A DNA stretch of 64,000 nucleotides, from contig JAULBX010026274.1 of the NCBI GenBank assembly GCA_032358255.1, forward strand, positions 1-64,000. Direction: 5' to 3'. Under the pieces are notes generated by a model, which did not search any database, was not told where the DNA came from, and saw only the letters and a list, made by a program, of their open reading frames with translations. Made by a program: the position numbers and the translations under genes. Source of the DNA: Heterotrichella gracilis. Taxonomy: Eukaryota > Sar > Xanthophyceae > Tribonematales > Xanthonemataceae. Within the stretch, counting starts at the first letter, position 1; each line of letters begins with the position of its first letter. Of this stretch, positions 22,301 to 33,283 are shown piece after piece.

Positions 22301-24971
22301 GACCAGTTTGCTGAGACCATGGGGCCGGGGGTGCGCCAGGCGGTAGGGGCGGTGGCTCCTGGTGCAAGGGAGGCGAGGGAGAAGGCTGACCATGAGCGCG
22401 CAAGGTGGGTGGACAGGGTGGATGGGTGGATCTTGCACAAGGTGGCGGTGTAGACTACTAATACTTTGTTTTCGTACTTTTGAATAACAATGAGTTTACA
22501 GTGGAGTAGTACATGCACTGGCTGATCACCATGACTGAGTCGCTGCTGTTTTGAACCGCAGTGACTGTGATCAACCAGTGCATACTACACCCCTGTAAGC
22601 TCATTGTTATTCACCACTAAAGGACAAAATGTGCGGTCATGTAGTTATTCTTAATTTGTGTGGACCTGGCACTGCTTCTTCCATTTTACTCTTCAGTAAT
22701 GATCATCCAAGGTACTGCTTGGTCATGTGGCCATAGGCTCACCCACATCCCTTTGCCTGCTCTGTCATCCCACTTACCCATCCCCCTTCCCCCCCTCTGT
22801 TATCCGACTTACCCACCCCCCTTTGCCCCCTTTTGTCATCCCACTTACCCACCCCCCTTTGCCACCTCTGTCATCCCACTTACCCACCCCCCTTTGCCAC
22901 CTCTGTCATCCCACTTACCCACCCCCCTTTGCCCCCTCCACCACCCCACAGGAACCTGTTTGCCGAGGCCGAGGAGGGAGTGGCGGAGCGCAAGGCAGCG
23001 ATCGCCCAGCAGGAGCCCCCCAAGCCCATCATGGAGAAGCTGGGTGTCACCCCCATCGTCGAGGCGGTGCGCAACATGACGGGGACCGCCCCGCCCACGG
23101 TCGACATCCCGCGCTCAGCGTCAGACCCCACCGGCGCCGCTGTGAAGAAGCAGCAGGAGAAGGAAAGGGAGGTGGAGCGCATCTCGGAGCAGTTTTCCGC
23201 CCCCGGAAAGGTGCAGAGCAAGGTTGCGGAGCGGCTTGAGGCCACAAGGGAGGCGATGAAGACTGGGGATGCAACCAAGCTGCCGCAGCCCGTGGTGGGC
23301 CAGAGTTCGCTGGACAAGCCTCTGCCTGACGCAGGTAAGCACCCGAAGTTAGGGTTTTAGGGTTTAAAGGTAGGGTTTAGGTAGCTGGATAAGCCTTTGT
23401 CTGAAGCAGGTAAGCACACACATTAGTGACTGTCTTGTGACACTTCTACCATCTTTGCACTAGTTGTTTAAACCTGTCTTGATCCAAATTTGGCTATCAT
23501 CATACCACGGCAGCAGCCCCCACTTATGTAGGTTAAGTATGTAGGGTTTACATTTGTTGCTTGTGCACACTCATGGCCAGCACCACCCTGCTGTGAACCA
23601 TCATCATACTTTGGTAGTAGTCTGCGGCGCCACCCTGCACCCAACTCCTTGCTGCAGCCCCCGCCTTTTAAGGGTTTAGGGTTTACAAGCGTTGCTTGTG
23701 CGCACTCCATGGCCAGCACCATGGTCAGTGCCCTGCAGTGCTGCACCATACACACAGCTAGTAGCTTGCAGCATCACACTGCATCCACTTCCTTGCAGGC
23801 GCAAACCACCTGCTCCGCGAGGACAAAATGCCAGACCTGAAATCCCAGCTGCAATCCCCGGGAGCCGATGCTTCCCTCCCCACCAAGAGCAGCTTCCCCT
23901 CGGGCCAATCAGCTTTCTCAGAGGAATCTTGGGACCGCTCCGCAGGGCCGGGAGTCCCCCCCACTCCGTGGCCCAGTCTGGCTGAGCCCATGCACGGGTA
24001 TGCATCACCCCCTGGTGAGCTACAGGTGCCCGCTCGCCCCATGGGCTCCCTGTCCAAGGGCTTTGCCGCATCTGGGATGGCGGGTGTGGAAGAGGAGGAG
24101 GAGGAGGGGGAGGTGCCGCCGCCACCGCAGCCGGAGGTGCCTCGCCTGGCGGATGAGTCGTCAGATGTGGACATGGCAGACTACCCCCCCCCACCTGAGA
24201 GCAAGATCCCTCGGCCCGCTGACGATGTCCATGACGAGGCTGAGAGTGGTGCGTGGCTTATGTGGATGGGGTTGCTTCCTGTTGGTTGCAGTGCTGCCCT
24301 GTTTAGGGTTTTAAGGTCAAGGGTTTAGTTCACTAATTGCCCTGTAGTAGGGCAGAGGTTGTCTCTCCAGTTTTCCTGCAGTCGGCAGAGCTGGTGTCCC
24401 CATGTGTGAGCTGTCTTATTGGATAGTTGAAAAGGATGGCGGTAGTGACTAAGCTGTGTGTGTATGTGACGCATGTGCTTGTGTACAGGTTGCAGGCGCA
24501 GTTTACACCCATAGCTAGAATAGTGTTGGCAAGCTGTACCAATATGTTGTGTGCAGTGTACTGTGCCTGCTAGATGTATGATGTGCAGCTGTTTGTACAT
24601 CATCAGGTCAACCTGTGTGTGTAGGGTTCAAATTCTCCTCATTGCCATCAAACTTGAGGTGCTGTCTGGTGATTACCTCACGATTATTGGCAACGATGAG
24701 GGTTTGCACGCACCACCCACGCATTGACCTGAGGATGAAAACGACATATCGCATGTCTTACAGGTGCATATGTATTGACGTCATTGTTTGACAATGCTGT
24801 GCAGGTGGCGACAGCCCTGCATCACCTGCTCGTGGGTCAGACCCTTCAAGGGAGAGTGAGCTCACCGAGGAGGAGAAGGGGAAGCTGGCTGGCAGGCTGG
24901 TGAAGCCAACCTCCAAGGAGATCATGGGCACTGCCAAGTTCAATGAGAAGCATGCCACAGAGACAGCGTAA
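13351..24971 (+). CDS. J-domain protein with DnaJ-X domain and long amphipathic helical tail (15 exons, about 1284 aa)
   Basis: Exons: 13351-13446, 13989-14112, 14569-14750, 15259-15407, 16393-16480, 17188-17295, 18351-18515, 18862-19090, 19412-19692, 20211-21383, 21682-21753, 22217-22404, 22952-23334, 23799-24248, 24805-24971; the frame is kept throughout. The J domain (residues 4-70) starts TELYQLLGVSP and has the Hsp70-activating HPD at 34-36, then DLSNAYQILSDP. Residues 75-300 match the DnaJ-X region of plant DnaJ10-like and yeast Caj1-like co-chaperones. Residues 305-960 are Ala/Gln/Glu/Lys-rich helix resembling LEA-4 or apolipoprotein repeats (e.g. EGVDQASAAAGQL, KNQADQAVDQAKESMAQAE). 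The C-terminus is disordered and acidic (six Glu in a row, PPPPxSKIPRPADD). An in-frame Met at 13237 is possible; 13351 has the better context (ACCATGG). Such proteins recruit Hsp70; the tail suggests membrane or desiccation-linked work, which is inference. Confidence 0.92.
14444..14517 (+). repeat. Acceptor-side echo of J-protein exon 3
   Basis: A diverged copy of the acceptor and first ~45 bases of exon 3 (CAAGGACAGACCTCTGGCC against GAAGGACAGGCCCCTGGCA) lies about 100 bases upstream of the real exon. Both are preceded by the same CTTACCCCCTTTGCCCC tract. Confidence 0.85.
14890..15110 (+). repeat. Two donor-side echoes of J-protein exon 3
   Basis: Copies near 14893-14955 and 15045-15105 repeat the exon 3 end (AGCAGGAGGCCAAGCAGC...GGTGGTGCAGAAG) and the following GTGGGTGCGACAC donor. 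The true exon end is at 14750. A similar echo of the exon 4 end plus donor lies at 15494-15570. Confidence 0.88.
15641..15895. repeat. Foldback element of about 250 bp in J-protein intron 4
   Basis: An imperfect inverted repeat has inner arms 15707-15758 and 15766-15816 (CATCACACTAC... / ...GTAGTGTGATG). Outer arms continue to about 15646 and 15890 (CTGTCCATCCATCA / TGATGGATGGACAG). No open frame, so a non-autonomous foldback or MITE-like insertion is the likely explanation. Confidence 0.8.
16515..16800 (+). repeat. Threefold tandem echo of J-protein exon 5 donor junction with telomere-like spacers
   Basis: After the real exon end at 16480, units of about 95 bases starting near 16523, 16618 and 16711 each repeat GTGGAGTGGTTCAAGCACAA... 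through the AAGGTGGGAA donor. Each is separated by TGTAGGGTTTAGGGGAAAACCCTAG-like linkers (TTTAGGG and CCCTA face each other). Confidence 0.9.
17330..17420 (+). repeat. Donor-side echo of J-protein exon 6
   Basis: Repeats the exon 6 end (GGGCAGATCGACCC...) and the donor region through GCATCTGTTTAGGGTTTAGG. The real exon ends at 17295. Confidence 0.88.
17860..18005. repeat. Foldback element in J-protein intron 6, with a deleted relative at 17735-17800
   Basis: Arms 17883-17930 and 17950-17998 (ATCTATGACTGACTGCTGC... / ...GTAGCAGTCAGCCCTAGAT) are imperfect reverse complements, and the match extends outward to about 17860 and 18020. Upstream, 17735-17800 joins the two arm ends without the middle, so at least two copies existed. 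Confidence 0.82.
19880..20110 (+). repeat. Tandem duplication within J-protein intron 9
   Basis: A unit of about 100 bases (GCCGCATTGACATGGATAGG ... TTATCACCAAGTAG ... GTTAAGGGTTTAGGG) occurs twice, each ending in a telomere-like run. Confidence 0.8.
21911..22058. repeat. Inverted repeat nested in duplicated acceptor echoes (J-protein intron 11)
   Basis: Arms 21911-21937 and 21993-22019 (GTAATCACATGAGTGTCACA / TGTGACACTCATGTGATTAC) are reverse complements. A 30-base direct repeat (TTTTATTGCTTGCCCAGGTG...) occurs at about 21932 and 22030. It resembles the true acceptor of exon 12 (GGCCCAGGTGAACAGCT, exon from 22217). Confidence 0.82.
22481..22612. repeat. Foldback element in J-protein intron 12
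   Basis: Arms 22481-22537 and 22561-22612 (TGAATAACAATGAG... / ...CTCATTGTTATTCA) pair with a few mismatches. No open frame. Confidence 0.85.
22762..22940 (+). repeat. Pyrimidine-rich minisatellite before the exon 13 acceptor
   Basis: About five copies of a 35-base unit (CATCCCACTTACCCACCCCC plus TTTGCCACCTCTGT) run up to the CACCACCCCACAG acceptor at 22951. It forms an unusually long polypyrimidine tract. Confidence 0.88.
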
Positions 24972-26203
24972 ATGGGGCTTTGAGCTTTAAGCCGCCACAT
25001 CTGGCAGCCCTGTGACCATGATGTGCACTCCCTTTTAGGGTTTGTGACAGCATGAATGGGGCTTTATGGTCTCAAGTTGGCACATCTGGCAGCCCTGTGA
25101 TCACTCCCTTTTGAGGGGCCTGTGGCAGCAAAGGTGATGAAGAGGAGCTGGGGACAGTGACGGTACCCAGCAGAGGAAGTGTGAAGCTGGGGAGTACAGC
25201 AGACCCTTCAGTGAATATGCAAGTACAATTATGCAGCCTGTATGTGCAATACAGCATAGTTGGAATGTCAAGAGGATGGAAAGTGGATGTTGATCATCAT
25301 GGCCAGTGTTGACTAGAGGCGCCATGCCTGTTGAAAATTACCAGAATGTTGGACTGCCACAGTGCCATGTCGGAGCAGGACTTGCTAGGCAGTGGAGAGC
25401 ATGACCTTTTGTTGGTGGGCCAAAAAAGTGTTATATCCGTTTTATGAACAAATCTCTGCCACTTAGAATGTGTGCAGCTTAGCTGTAGTTTTGTGGCACC
25501 CCATCATGGGGGCATGATGTCCTTAGTCTGTTTGATTTGCACGTGTGATAAGAATATGGTTTTACAGCGCGTTTAAAACTTCAAAATCAAATTTTGTAGC
25601 AAGTAGCACCTTGTTTGATAAGTCATGTTAAAATATATATCCATAAATTTGATGCCATGCGCATGCGCCTTGCGCAAAATTATGTTGCAGAATGTGATCC
25701 CATTGAAAACATAGACTTTGTTCAGAACAAACGAGACTGATCAGCTTGTTACTGATTGCCATTGCACATGTGCAGCACTGGCATTGCTAACCGCGGCGGA
25801 TCGTGGTCCCTAGCCAGACTGGCGATGGCACTGAGTGAGACATTTGTAGACCAAGCCACCTGGCACTCTGCGAAATTCCAAGAGAAAATAAATGCCCCCA
25901 CTCAGTCTGGCGACGGCACACCATACAAAGCAATGCATGTTGACGATGGATTATCCAACTGAAAAGTGCCCCATGCTTTGTCAAACAACAACTGCCATAT
26001 AACAGGACATATCCTTCACGTCATTTGATGCAGCCTACTCAGTATGTATGCCTTTGGACATTGATACTAAACCATGTTGCATGAAACCCGGGGCCTGCAG
26101 CGCACGGCCTCCTCATGTGACAATCCCAATGGATTGACCACAATATGCAGCAGGATGGTACTTTGCGCACCCAGTCCATGATCGCAACTGTTTGGAAGCA
26201 GCA
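24972..26203. other. Spacer between convergent J-protein and F-box/LRR genes
   Basis: Contains the 3' untranslated regions of both genes. A near-duplicate of the stop region (CTTTATGGTCTCAAG...CACATCTGGCAGCCCTGTGA) repeats about 80 bases downstream of the J-protein stop. No gene seen. Confidence 0.5.
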
Positions 26204-29200
26204 TCACATCAGCACAGACAGCATTTCGCATGTCCTGTTTGCAACGGTCTCCTGGCGCGTGAAAAATTGCTCCGCATTCTGCAGGGTCTGCTGGCATGCA
26301 ACCCACTGCTCCTGAGTGAGGTGGGTGCCCTTCTTGTATTTGAGCCCAATTTCCAGCTGTCCGTCCCCATCAAGTGTGCCTGCAGTATTGCAGCAACAAC
26401 ATCATGTCGATCACGCCAAAAAGTTTACAAAAGTCATGCTCCAGATTATTTGCTTCAGCATTCATGAACTTGACGGAAGTGCACCAGAATCGCTTTCGTA
26501 ATGACGCCATGGGCAACGACAGCATGAAGGGGTACCTCAATTGTGCACACAGCAGGCGGCCCATGATGGAAACGCTCATGCGCGCACAAAATTTTGGCCA
26601 TGGAAATTGACATGAAACCGCCAATGGAGGTTGCACCGCGTACCTGTGATGCACACGCCATCCGACACTCGCAGCGTGAGCGACTGGTAGTCCCCGATGT
26701 CGTTTTCCGCCCAGCCAAACACGCTCAGCTCCCGCAGCGTGGTGATGTCTATGGGGAAGTACTTGAGGCAGTTGTAGGACACGTCCAGGGTGCGCAGCTT
26801 GCAGAGCTTGGTCAGGTCGCCACTGGTGAGGTCCAGGTTGTTGTGGGACAGATCCAGCAGGGTGAGGTTGGTGAGCGTGTATATGGACATGGGGAGCTCC
26901 TTCTCCCGCAACACCCTGCAACCAAAGCAGGGTGCCACTGGTTTTATGTGGCGACCAGGTTTGTGCCGATCAGATGTACTTGTGCACATTTTGGGCCAGG
27001 AAGTGTCATATGAGAGCCGGTGAAACAGGAAAAAGGACGGAACAATGATGCATTAAATAAGGAAGTTTGTGAGCGTGCACATGGACATGGGGAGCTCCTT
27101 CTCCCGCAACACCCTGGCAATGATGCAAAAAAACCTATTTGATTAGTTGACATGCATGCCACCCATACAGCAAGCTTTGCAGTCAGCTTTGTACGAGCCC
27201 AGCGCCAGGCATGTCTGTCCTGAATTGTAGGTGCCGATCACAAAGAACACAGAGACTGGCATTGGCACAGCAGTGGCGGTAGCAGCAGTGGCCTACCTAC
27301 TGAGGCAGAGCGTTTCCAACCCGCTCAGCTTGCTCAGATTCTCCATATTGACCAGCACGCTCTCATCCTCTTCCACATCCTCCTGCAGGCATGGGAGAAC
27401 GAGCACTGTGAGCCATGATGCAAGAAGCTTACATGCATGGCATTTGCAGGGTCAGTGTGTCAAGACCTTACCCACTGAATGGGGAATGTGCGCCATGCTG
27501 CTTGGTGTACATGCATGTCAGATGTGAGGATACTATGATAAACACCCTGTGCGCCTACCAACTGAATGAGCACCAGCATCAAGCAGATGCACCGAAGCAA
27601 ACAGCATGATACCAAACTCAACACCAGCTATGGGCTTCCACCGTCACTTAAATGATGCCCTGCCAAGGATCACAAGCTGTACGGCATGGTTCATGCAAGT
27701 CTGGCTGCTGCAATATCCATTCTAATATACCCAAGGTGGGCCCTACTCCGAGTGCCCTTAGGCCCTCACTCGCTTACCCACTGAATGAGCACCAACGACC
27801 TCAACTCCTGCAGGCTGGACATGCCATCGGGTATGACCAGGTTGTCCACCTTGGCACAGAAGTTGAGGGCCAGGCTGTGGAGATTGGACAGCTGCGAGAT
27901 GTTGTAGGGGAACGCCTCATCCACGTCATTCACAAGACTGAGCTCCAGCTTTTTCAGCCCTGCCAGCGCTGTCAGCTTGTCAATGGTGGTCTCAAAATCC
28001 TGCAGGGGTCACACCTTGGGGTGTAAGCGCTGTGCTCAAGGCCAATCGTAAATGATGACAATATTGGCTTGCAGCTCTGGGTTGTGCTCAGGGGTGAGCG
28101 TTGTGCTAACTGACAGCTGGAGTAAAAGATGAAAAAGATGTGTAATCTTGTTTAAATAAGCACACACCCTGAGGCTGTGCTCCCAATAATCGCTACTACA
28201 GCAAATGCTACTCCAAGCCAGCGTTGCACACCCATTTGTGCCCCACAAGGACACCTGCCACCATGTGGTCTTGCGAGGACCCTGTTTAGTGCCCTTCCAG
28301 GTGTGTCATAAGTGCTGTCCTCAGGGTTCACTCATTAATAACTAGGCCCCAGCATTGGCGTGCAGTTCTGTACCTGAGACAGCTTGATCTTGAGGTGCAT
28401 CAGTGACTTGAGAAAAGGGAAGTGGCGCGGGAACATCCAGTGCCGCACGTCCAGCGCATCAGGGATGCCGTAGCAGGCCAACCCCAGTACCTGCAAGTTT
28501 TCAAGCTTGCTGAGGTGCTGGAAGTACTGGTAGTGGTTTGAGTCGCATACATCCACTGCTAGCTCGAGCTGCTTCAGCTGTGTGCAGCCACTCAGCAGGA
28601 CGAGGGTGGAGGCTTGCAGCCGCATCCGCTCAGTGTCTGTGTCAGTATCCACAAACTCCTCCAGCATCCCGTGCTTGAAGAGCATGGAGGCTGACCCCTG
28701 CACACACCACCAAGGCTGGCTGAGCGGCTGCAGGTTTGAGTGGCAGCTGGATGTGGGTGCGACAGGACTACCAGCTATATTATATGCAGGTAATAACCTC
28801 AATAATTGGCGTGGTTACATTGACACCGCTGGAGGAGGCATGACATGAGCAGTGCCAGGACAGGGCTGCTTCGCGCAAGGCATTTACAACGGACTGGCTG
28901 TGCTACCGGAACGCATGTAGCTTACTGACTATATCTGGCTGTATTCTGGAATGCTTGTAACTAGCCAACAATCTGCACACATGGGGTTCACACACGGTGC
29001 ACCTACCCAAAAGTTGGAGCTGAAAAGGTTGCGGTGGACCACAAATCTCTGGATGGCTGCTGCCTTCTCACTGAGCCACACAGTGAACAGGAGCTCGTTG
29101 TAGGAGTTCCAGTGCCCGCGCCCAGGGAAGTAAAAGTCAACCACAAACTCCTCCCAGGCCTTGGAGGGACCCTTGAGGACGTCGTTCCACCGCTTGCACA

Positions 29201-29333
29201 CCAAGGGCAGGTTGGTGATTTTCTGCTCGGTGGGTAGGAGAGCAAACACCCTGACGAGGAGGTCATCAGGGAGGGAGTGCACCCCAGCCTGGTGGCTCCC
29301 CCCCCCTGACCGCTGCTCCAGTCGCTTGGACAT
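26204..29333 (-). CDS. F-box/leucine-rich repeat protein (6 exons, about 468 aa)
   Basis: Exons in transcript order: 29333-29007, 28697-28374, 27999-27778, 27382-27297, 26915-26644, 26379-26204 (stop TGA at 26206-26204); phases agree across every join. Residues 20-57 are an F-box (LPDDLLVRVFALLP...LPLVCKRWNDVL), which binds Skp1 so that the protein serves as substrate receptor of an SCF ubiquitin ligase. Residues ~120-405 hold about ten leucine-rich repeats (LSKLENLQVLGL, LTALAGLKKLEL, LTNLTLLDLSHNNL, LCKLRTLDVSYN). The C-terminal 58 residues are a non-repeat tail (QEQWVACQQTLQNAEQFF). The frame is open upstream of 29333 to 29648; I chose the Met directly before the F-box, but a longer N-terminus is possible. 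It is divergent from the hydrolase gene at 30.5 kb. The substrate is unknown. Confidence 0.88.
27060..27125 (-). repeat. Acceptor-side echo of F-box/LRR exon 5
   Basis: Repeats the start of exon 5 (CATGGGGAGCTCCTTCTCCC on the plus strand) with its splice acceptor. The real copy is at about 26885-26920. Donor-side echoes of exon 3 (TTACCCACTGAATG) also occur near 27468 and 27560. Confidence 0.85.
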
Positions 29334-30540
29334 CGTCTGGCCAAACAGACCAAAAGGGTGACTTACCAAGCACTTTGGGTGTGTATTAAGGTACAATTTG
29401 GTGTGCAATCCAGACGCCTGCTCTTCCAATTGGGCAAGCAAAGCTTTACAGCAAAGAGCCAGGGCCTGAACCAACTGCCCAAGAGCATTGACCAAACTAC
29501 TGGGCACAATCCTAGTCCCGCTAACGTTTATGCGGCAAATGGGAGGACCCAGCTGCCTAAGGTTTATGTTACGTCCAATGGCAGTTGCAGAGGAAGCAAG
29601 GGCTGCCTGAGAGGGGTGTTGACAGGATGCATGGCGGGAAATTGACACGAGGTGCTCTGAAAGGGACTCGCGGCGACGTCATCGCAGAACAGCTTGTAAC
29701 CTCCACGCTAGTAGCACCCTCACCTTGCAAACACTTTTCTGCTCTTCCGAGGAGAATCAAGCAGTCCTGCCAGGCTTTCGACAGTATCCTGTTACAGATG
29801 GGCGTGTGTCGAAACCGAATGTTCAACCCTTGCGACATGCAGTGGCAGTGGAGCGATACAGCACACTCGAATACGCAACACAATAACGGTGGGTTTCCAG
29901 TAGTTGAAGTAAGCTTGGCAGGAGCTTGATAAATAAGCTTGGACAAGACCCGTTTTGCGGCAAAACTTTTGCCCAACCAACCCGAGCCTCAACTGCCTGC
30001 ACAGCAAAAACGACCTCTATTTTCCTGGAATTATTTGTAGCCAACAGCTTGTGGGCACAAGGTCCCTTGAGGTCATTTGCCAACGTTTGAAATGCAGGCA
30101 ACGGTTCTTGTCTGGGTACCGGACCCTCTACTGCGCAACTTGCGTACGCCAGTCAGTGTTTTTTGGTGGCATCATATATCTGATCAGAACCTGGTGGGGA
30201 GGGTATCTGTTACTGTGAGACTGCAAGAGCGACACCGCTTTGTACATCTTCTTATTGATACTGGGAACAATAACCGTACTACGATTGAGCTGTCAGTTGA
30301 GACGGCATGTTGAAATGCATGCATGCATATAGCTTCAACTCACAGTGAGCTTATCACCAACCTGAGTCAGATATTGCCTTAAACAACCGTTGCCATGATA
30401 TCTGGTTCTTGGAGGCGCAGGTGTGTGGCTTCACAACGCGTAAATAAGGTGTGCACTACTTAATTGCTGGCGCTTTGAGCCACAAAGCAAAGTGGGTATA
30501 CCGATCTGGTTTGCCCGACCTTCACAACAGCTTCACTGCG
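29334..30540. other. Divergent intergenic region between F-box/LRR and hydrolase genes
   Basis: Must hold both promoters. It may also hold an unrecognised first exon of the hydrolase gene, whose open frame at 30479-30574 has no ATG. Open frames here have no recognisable motif. Confidence 0.45.
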
Positions 30541-30574
30541 TACGCTGCTTGCAAACTTTATAGATGTCGTGCAG

Positions 30575-33283
30575 GCATTCGGCCCCTCGTTGGGGCTACC
30601 CGCTTGGCTCCTTCAACTAGCTCCATACAGTACAGCAGGCCCACTCCTTGCCCATGAGGTGATTTCAGCTGACCCTCCAGCGCCAGGCGTGGCCAACCCA
30701 CCAGTCACTGCGCTGGTCATCCACGGGCTGCTGGGAGCAGGTAAGAAATGTCCTGACGCCAGTACTGGCGGCCCATGGGTCGTTGGTGTTGCAAGCCCTA
30801 AAACCCTAAAACCCTAAGCTCTGAAGATCTAACGGCTCAGCGCTGAAGTAGCACAGGAGAATGGACATAGAGCGGATGTAGTGTGTGGTTTGCAAGTATT
30901 GTTCATATGCTTGACGATGTAGCAAAATGTATATGTAACACCGCGTTTGCAAGGTAGATAGGGAGGCGCACCCCATGCTAGGGCGACTGCTGGGTTAGCT
31001 GCAACCAGCCACCGTTGGCTGTTCACTTTCACTCCCTAGCGCTTAGTATGGGAACAGCCAGTTCCAATAAAAATTGGTTGCACATGACGGACTGGATTGC
31101 ATTTTCGCATATTAATGGGAGGTTGCGTTGTCACCCCACAGGCAAGAACTGGCGGAGCTTCAGCACCAAGTTGGCGGAGCAAGCTGCAGCGCAGAGCAAC
31201 AGGCAGGTCACCTGAGCACTGGTAGCGCTGTGGACGTGTTGCATAAGCTGTGGGCTTCAGAGGGCATATGGCTTAATAATAGCAGTGCAATTGTGGCAGA
31301 GCAGGACCACGCAACCTGTGCGCACTTGCGCAATTCACAAGCAAATTAACAGTCCTGCATACCACCATCACCACCACACCCTTTCACGGCCTGTGCCCTT
31401 CCGCATGTTTGGCATTGACCTTAGCTGGCTTCTCTTGTTGCCAGAACCCTTTTTTCTCTCCAGTATAGATTTATTACGGAAAAATATAAGAATAACCAAA
31501 ATAGTGTGTTATCACCCAGCCTGTTCCTCGTCGTCACAGGCCCTGGCGCATGGTGCTGGTCGACCAGCGCAACCACGGCGCGTCCTCAACACTTACAGGA
31601 ATGCACCCGCCGCACAACCTGGAGTCCTCCGCAGCGGACGCCATCCGGCTGATGGACAGCCAATTCGGCGGTGTGCCTGAGGTGAAGCTGCTAGCACCAC
31701 TGTATTTATATATTGGCGCAGTTGCGCGCATGCAGTAACGCCTTGTACCCGGATACAACACGTGCAGTGGTAGTAATGTGTTACGGGTCATAACTTCTGA
31801 CTAGAAGTACCAAGAGTTTGAGGATTTTGAAGAAATGGATGGTTTGATAGTTCAAAACATCCATTTGTTTTTCTTTCACAGGTGGTTATCGGTCACTCAT
31901 TGGGTGGCAAGGTGGCACTGGAGCTTCTGAAACAGCTAAGTGAACGTGACGGGGTGGTGCCAAAACAGGTGGGTCCATGCCCTGTGTGAGCAGTGTTTAG
32001 CGCAATGCTTGATGTGCTGCTGCCATTGGCATACATAGCTGGCAATGGCTCTCCCATGAAAACAGCAGCGTTTATGCACAGCAACAGCAGTGCACAAATT
32101 TGGCTGCCGTGCATGACCATGTAATTACCCACGTATGTCCATTGTCAGACGTGCATACAGGCTACGTGGATGCATACAGGTGTGGGTTCTTGACGCCCAG
32201 CCCAACCCCCTGACCACCGCCACCGACTCCGATGTGGACAAGGTGATCAACGAGGTGCAGGAGATCGCACTCCCTGTGCCTACTCGCAATTGGCTGTACG
32301 CATACATGCAGCAGCGGGGGTACTCCCTGGGATTGGCGCAGTGGCTGGGGAGCAACCTGGCTCCTGATGGGCGGGGCCAGCTGCGGTGGGCGTTTAACAT
32401 TTCAGGTGCAGTACGAAGCACAGTGCTCCAAAATGCCACATTTATAGCAAGGCCTTGTCAACAGGCATGCCAGGCATCATCACCACCGGCAAATGATCGA
32501 CCGAATAGATGCTTAGCAGGATGGCGGGGCACGTGTATGCCTCAGCCACTGTGGGCCAACTGCGTTCAAGCTCCCAACTTGTCAATGTACTATGTGCATT
32601 CACTACCATTTTCCTCAATACGCAGGTGCTGCAGCCATGTACCACAGCTACAAGCTCTCCTCATATTGGGACGTGCTGCAGCACCCTCCTCCCGGAACCA
32701 CCATCCACTTAGTGCGGGCAGAGCTTTCGGACAGGTGCGGCTGCTTGAAGGTGGCCTGTGCCAAATGGGGTTAGTCCTCAGAAGGTCGTTTGGCTGTGCT
32801 TGCAGCCTGAGGGCTCCACTGCTTTGCCGGAAGCTTGCAATGCAGCCAAAATTTGCTTGGCTTCAAGCTTCATTTGCCCCCGAGAGGGTTTTGACAATTG
32901 CTGCCTGAATCTTGCACATGTGCTGCAACAGTCAACTGCGGTAATGCTAGGGCGTTGCAATGCAGGATGATGTCCTCGTCCCGCTGTTCTCAGTCATGGC
33001 AAAACGCATAGTACAATTTTGAATATATCATGTTTTGAATTCAATGTTGTGCTGCGGTTTTAAGTGAAAATAATACAAAATCTGCAGGTGGGACCCTCAG
33101 ACCCTGCAGCGCCTGGAGGAGCTCACTGCTGCCCAGGCCCCTCCCGGCACGCCTGGCGTCGGCCACCTGGCAGTGCATGTGCTGCCCAAGGCGGGCCACT
33201 GGCTGCACGCAGACAACCCCACAGGGCTGCAGAAGATGATGCTGCCGCTGCTGGTCAGCGGGGTAACCACACCCGGTGGATAG
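30575..33283 (+). CDS. Alpha/beta hydrolase of plant ABHD11-like type (5' end uncertain; at least 7 exons)
   Basis: Exons: (start unclear)-30740, 31142-31202, 31540-31681, 31882-31968, 32180-32405, 32626-32734, 33088-33283 (stop TAG); 328 residues from 30575. The fold is shown by VTALVIHGLLGAGKNWRSF, VDQRNHGAS, the nucleophile elbow VVIGHSLGGKVALELL (Ser of GHSLGG), VWVLDAQPNPL, AAMYHSYK, and the catalytic His in PKAGHWLHADNP. The order and wording match a plant alpha/beta hydrolase family related to ABHD11, probable esterases or lipases of unknown substrate. The frame is open upstream to 30479 without an ATG, so either a first exon (often a transit peptide) lies upstream or the acceptor is GTGCAG at 30574. 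Exon 2 must end at a GC donor (AG/GCAGGT at 31203) to keep frame. It is convergent with the next gene. Confidence 0.87.
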
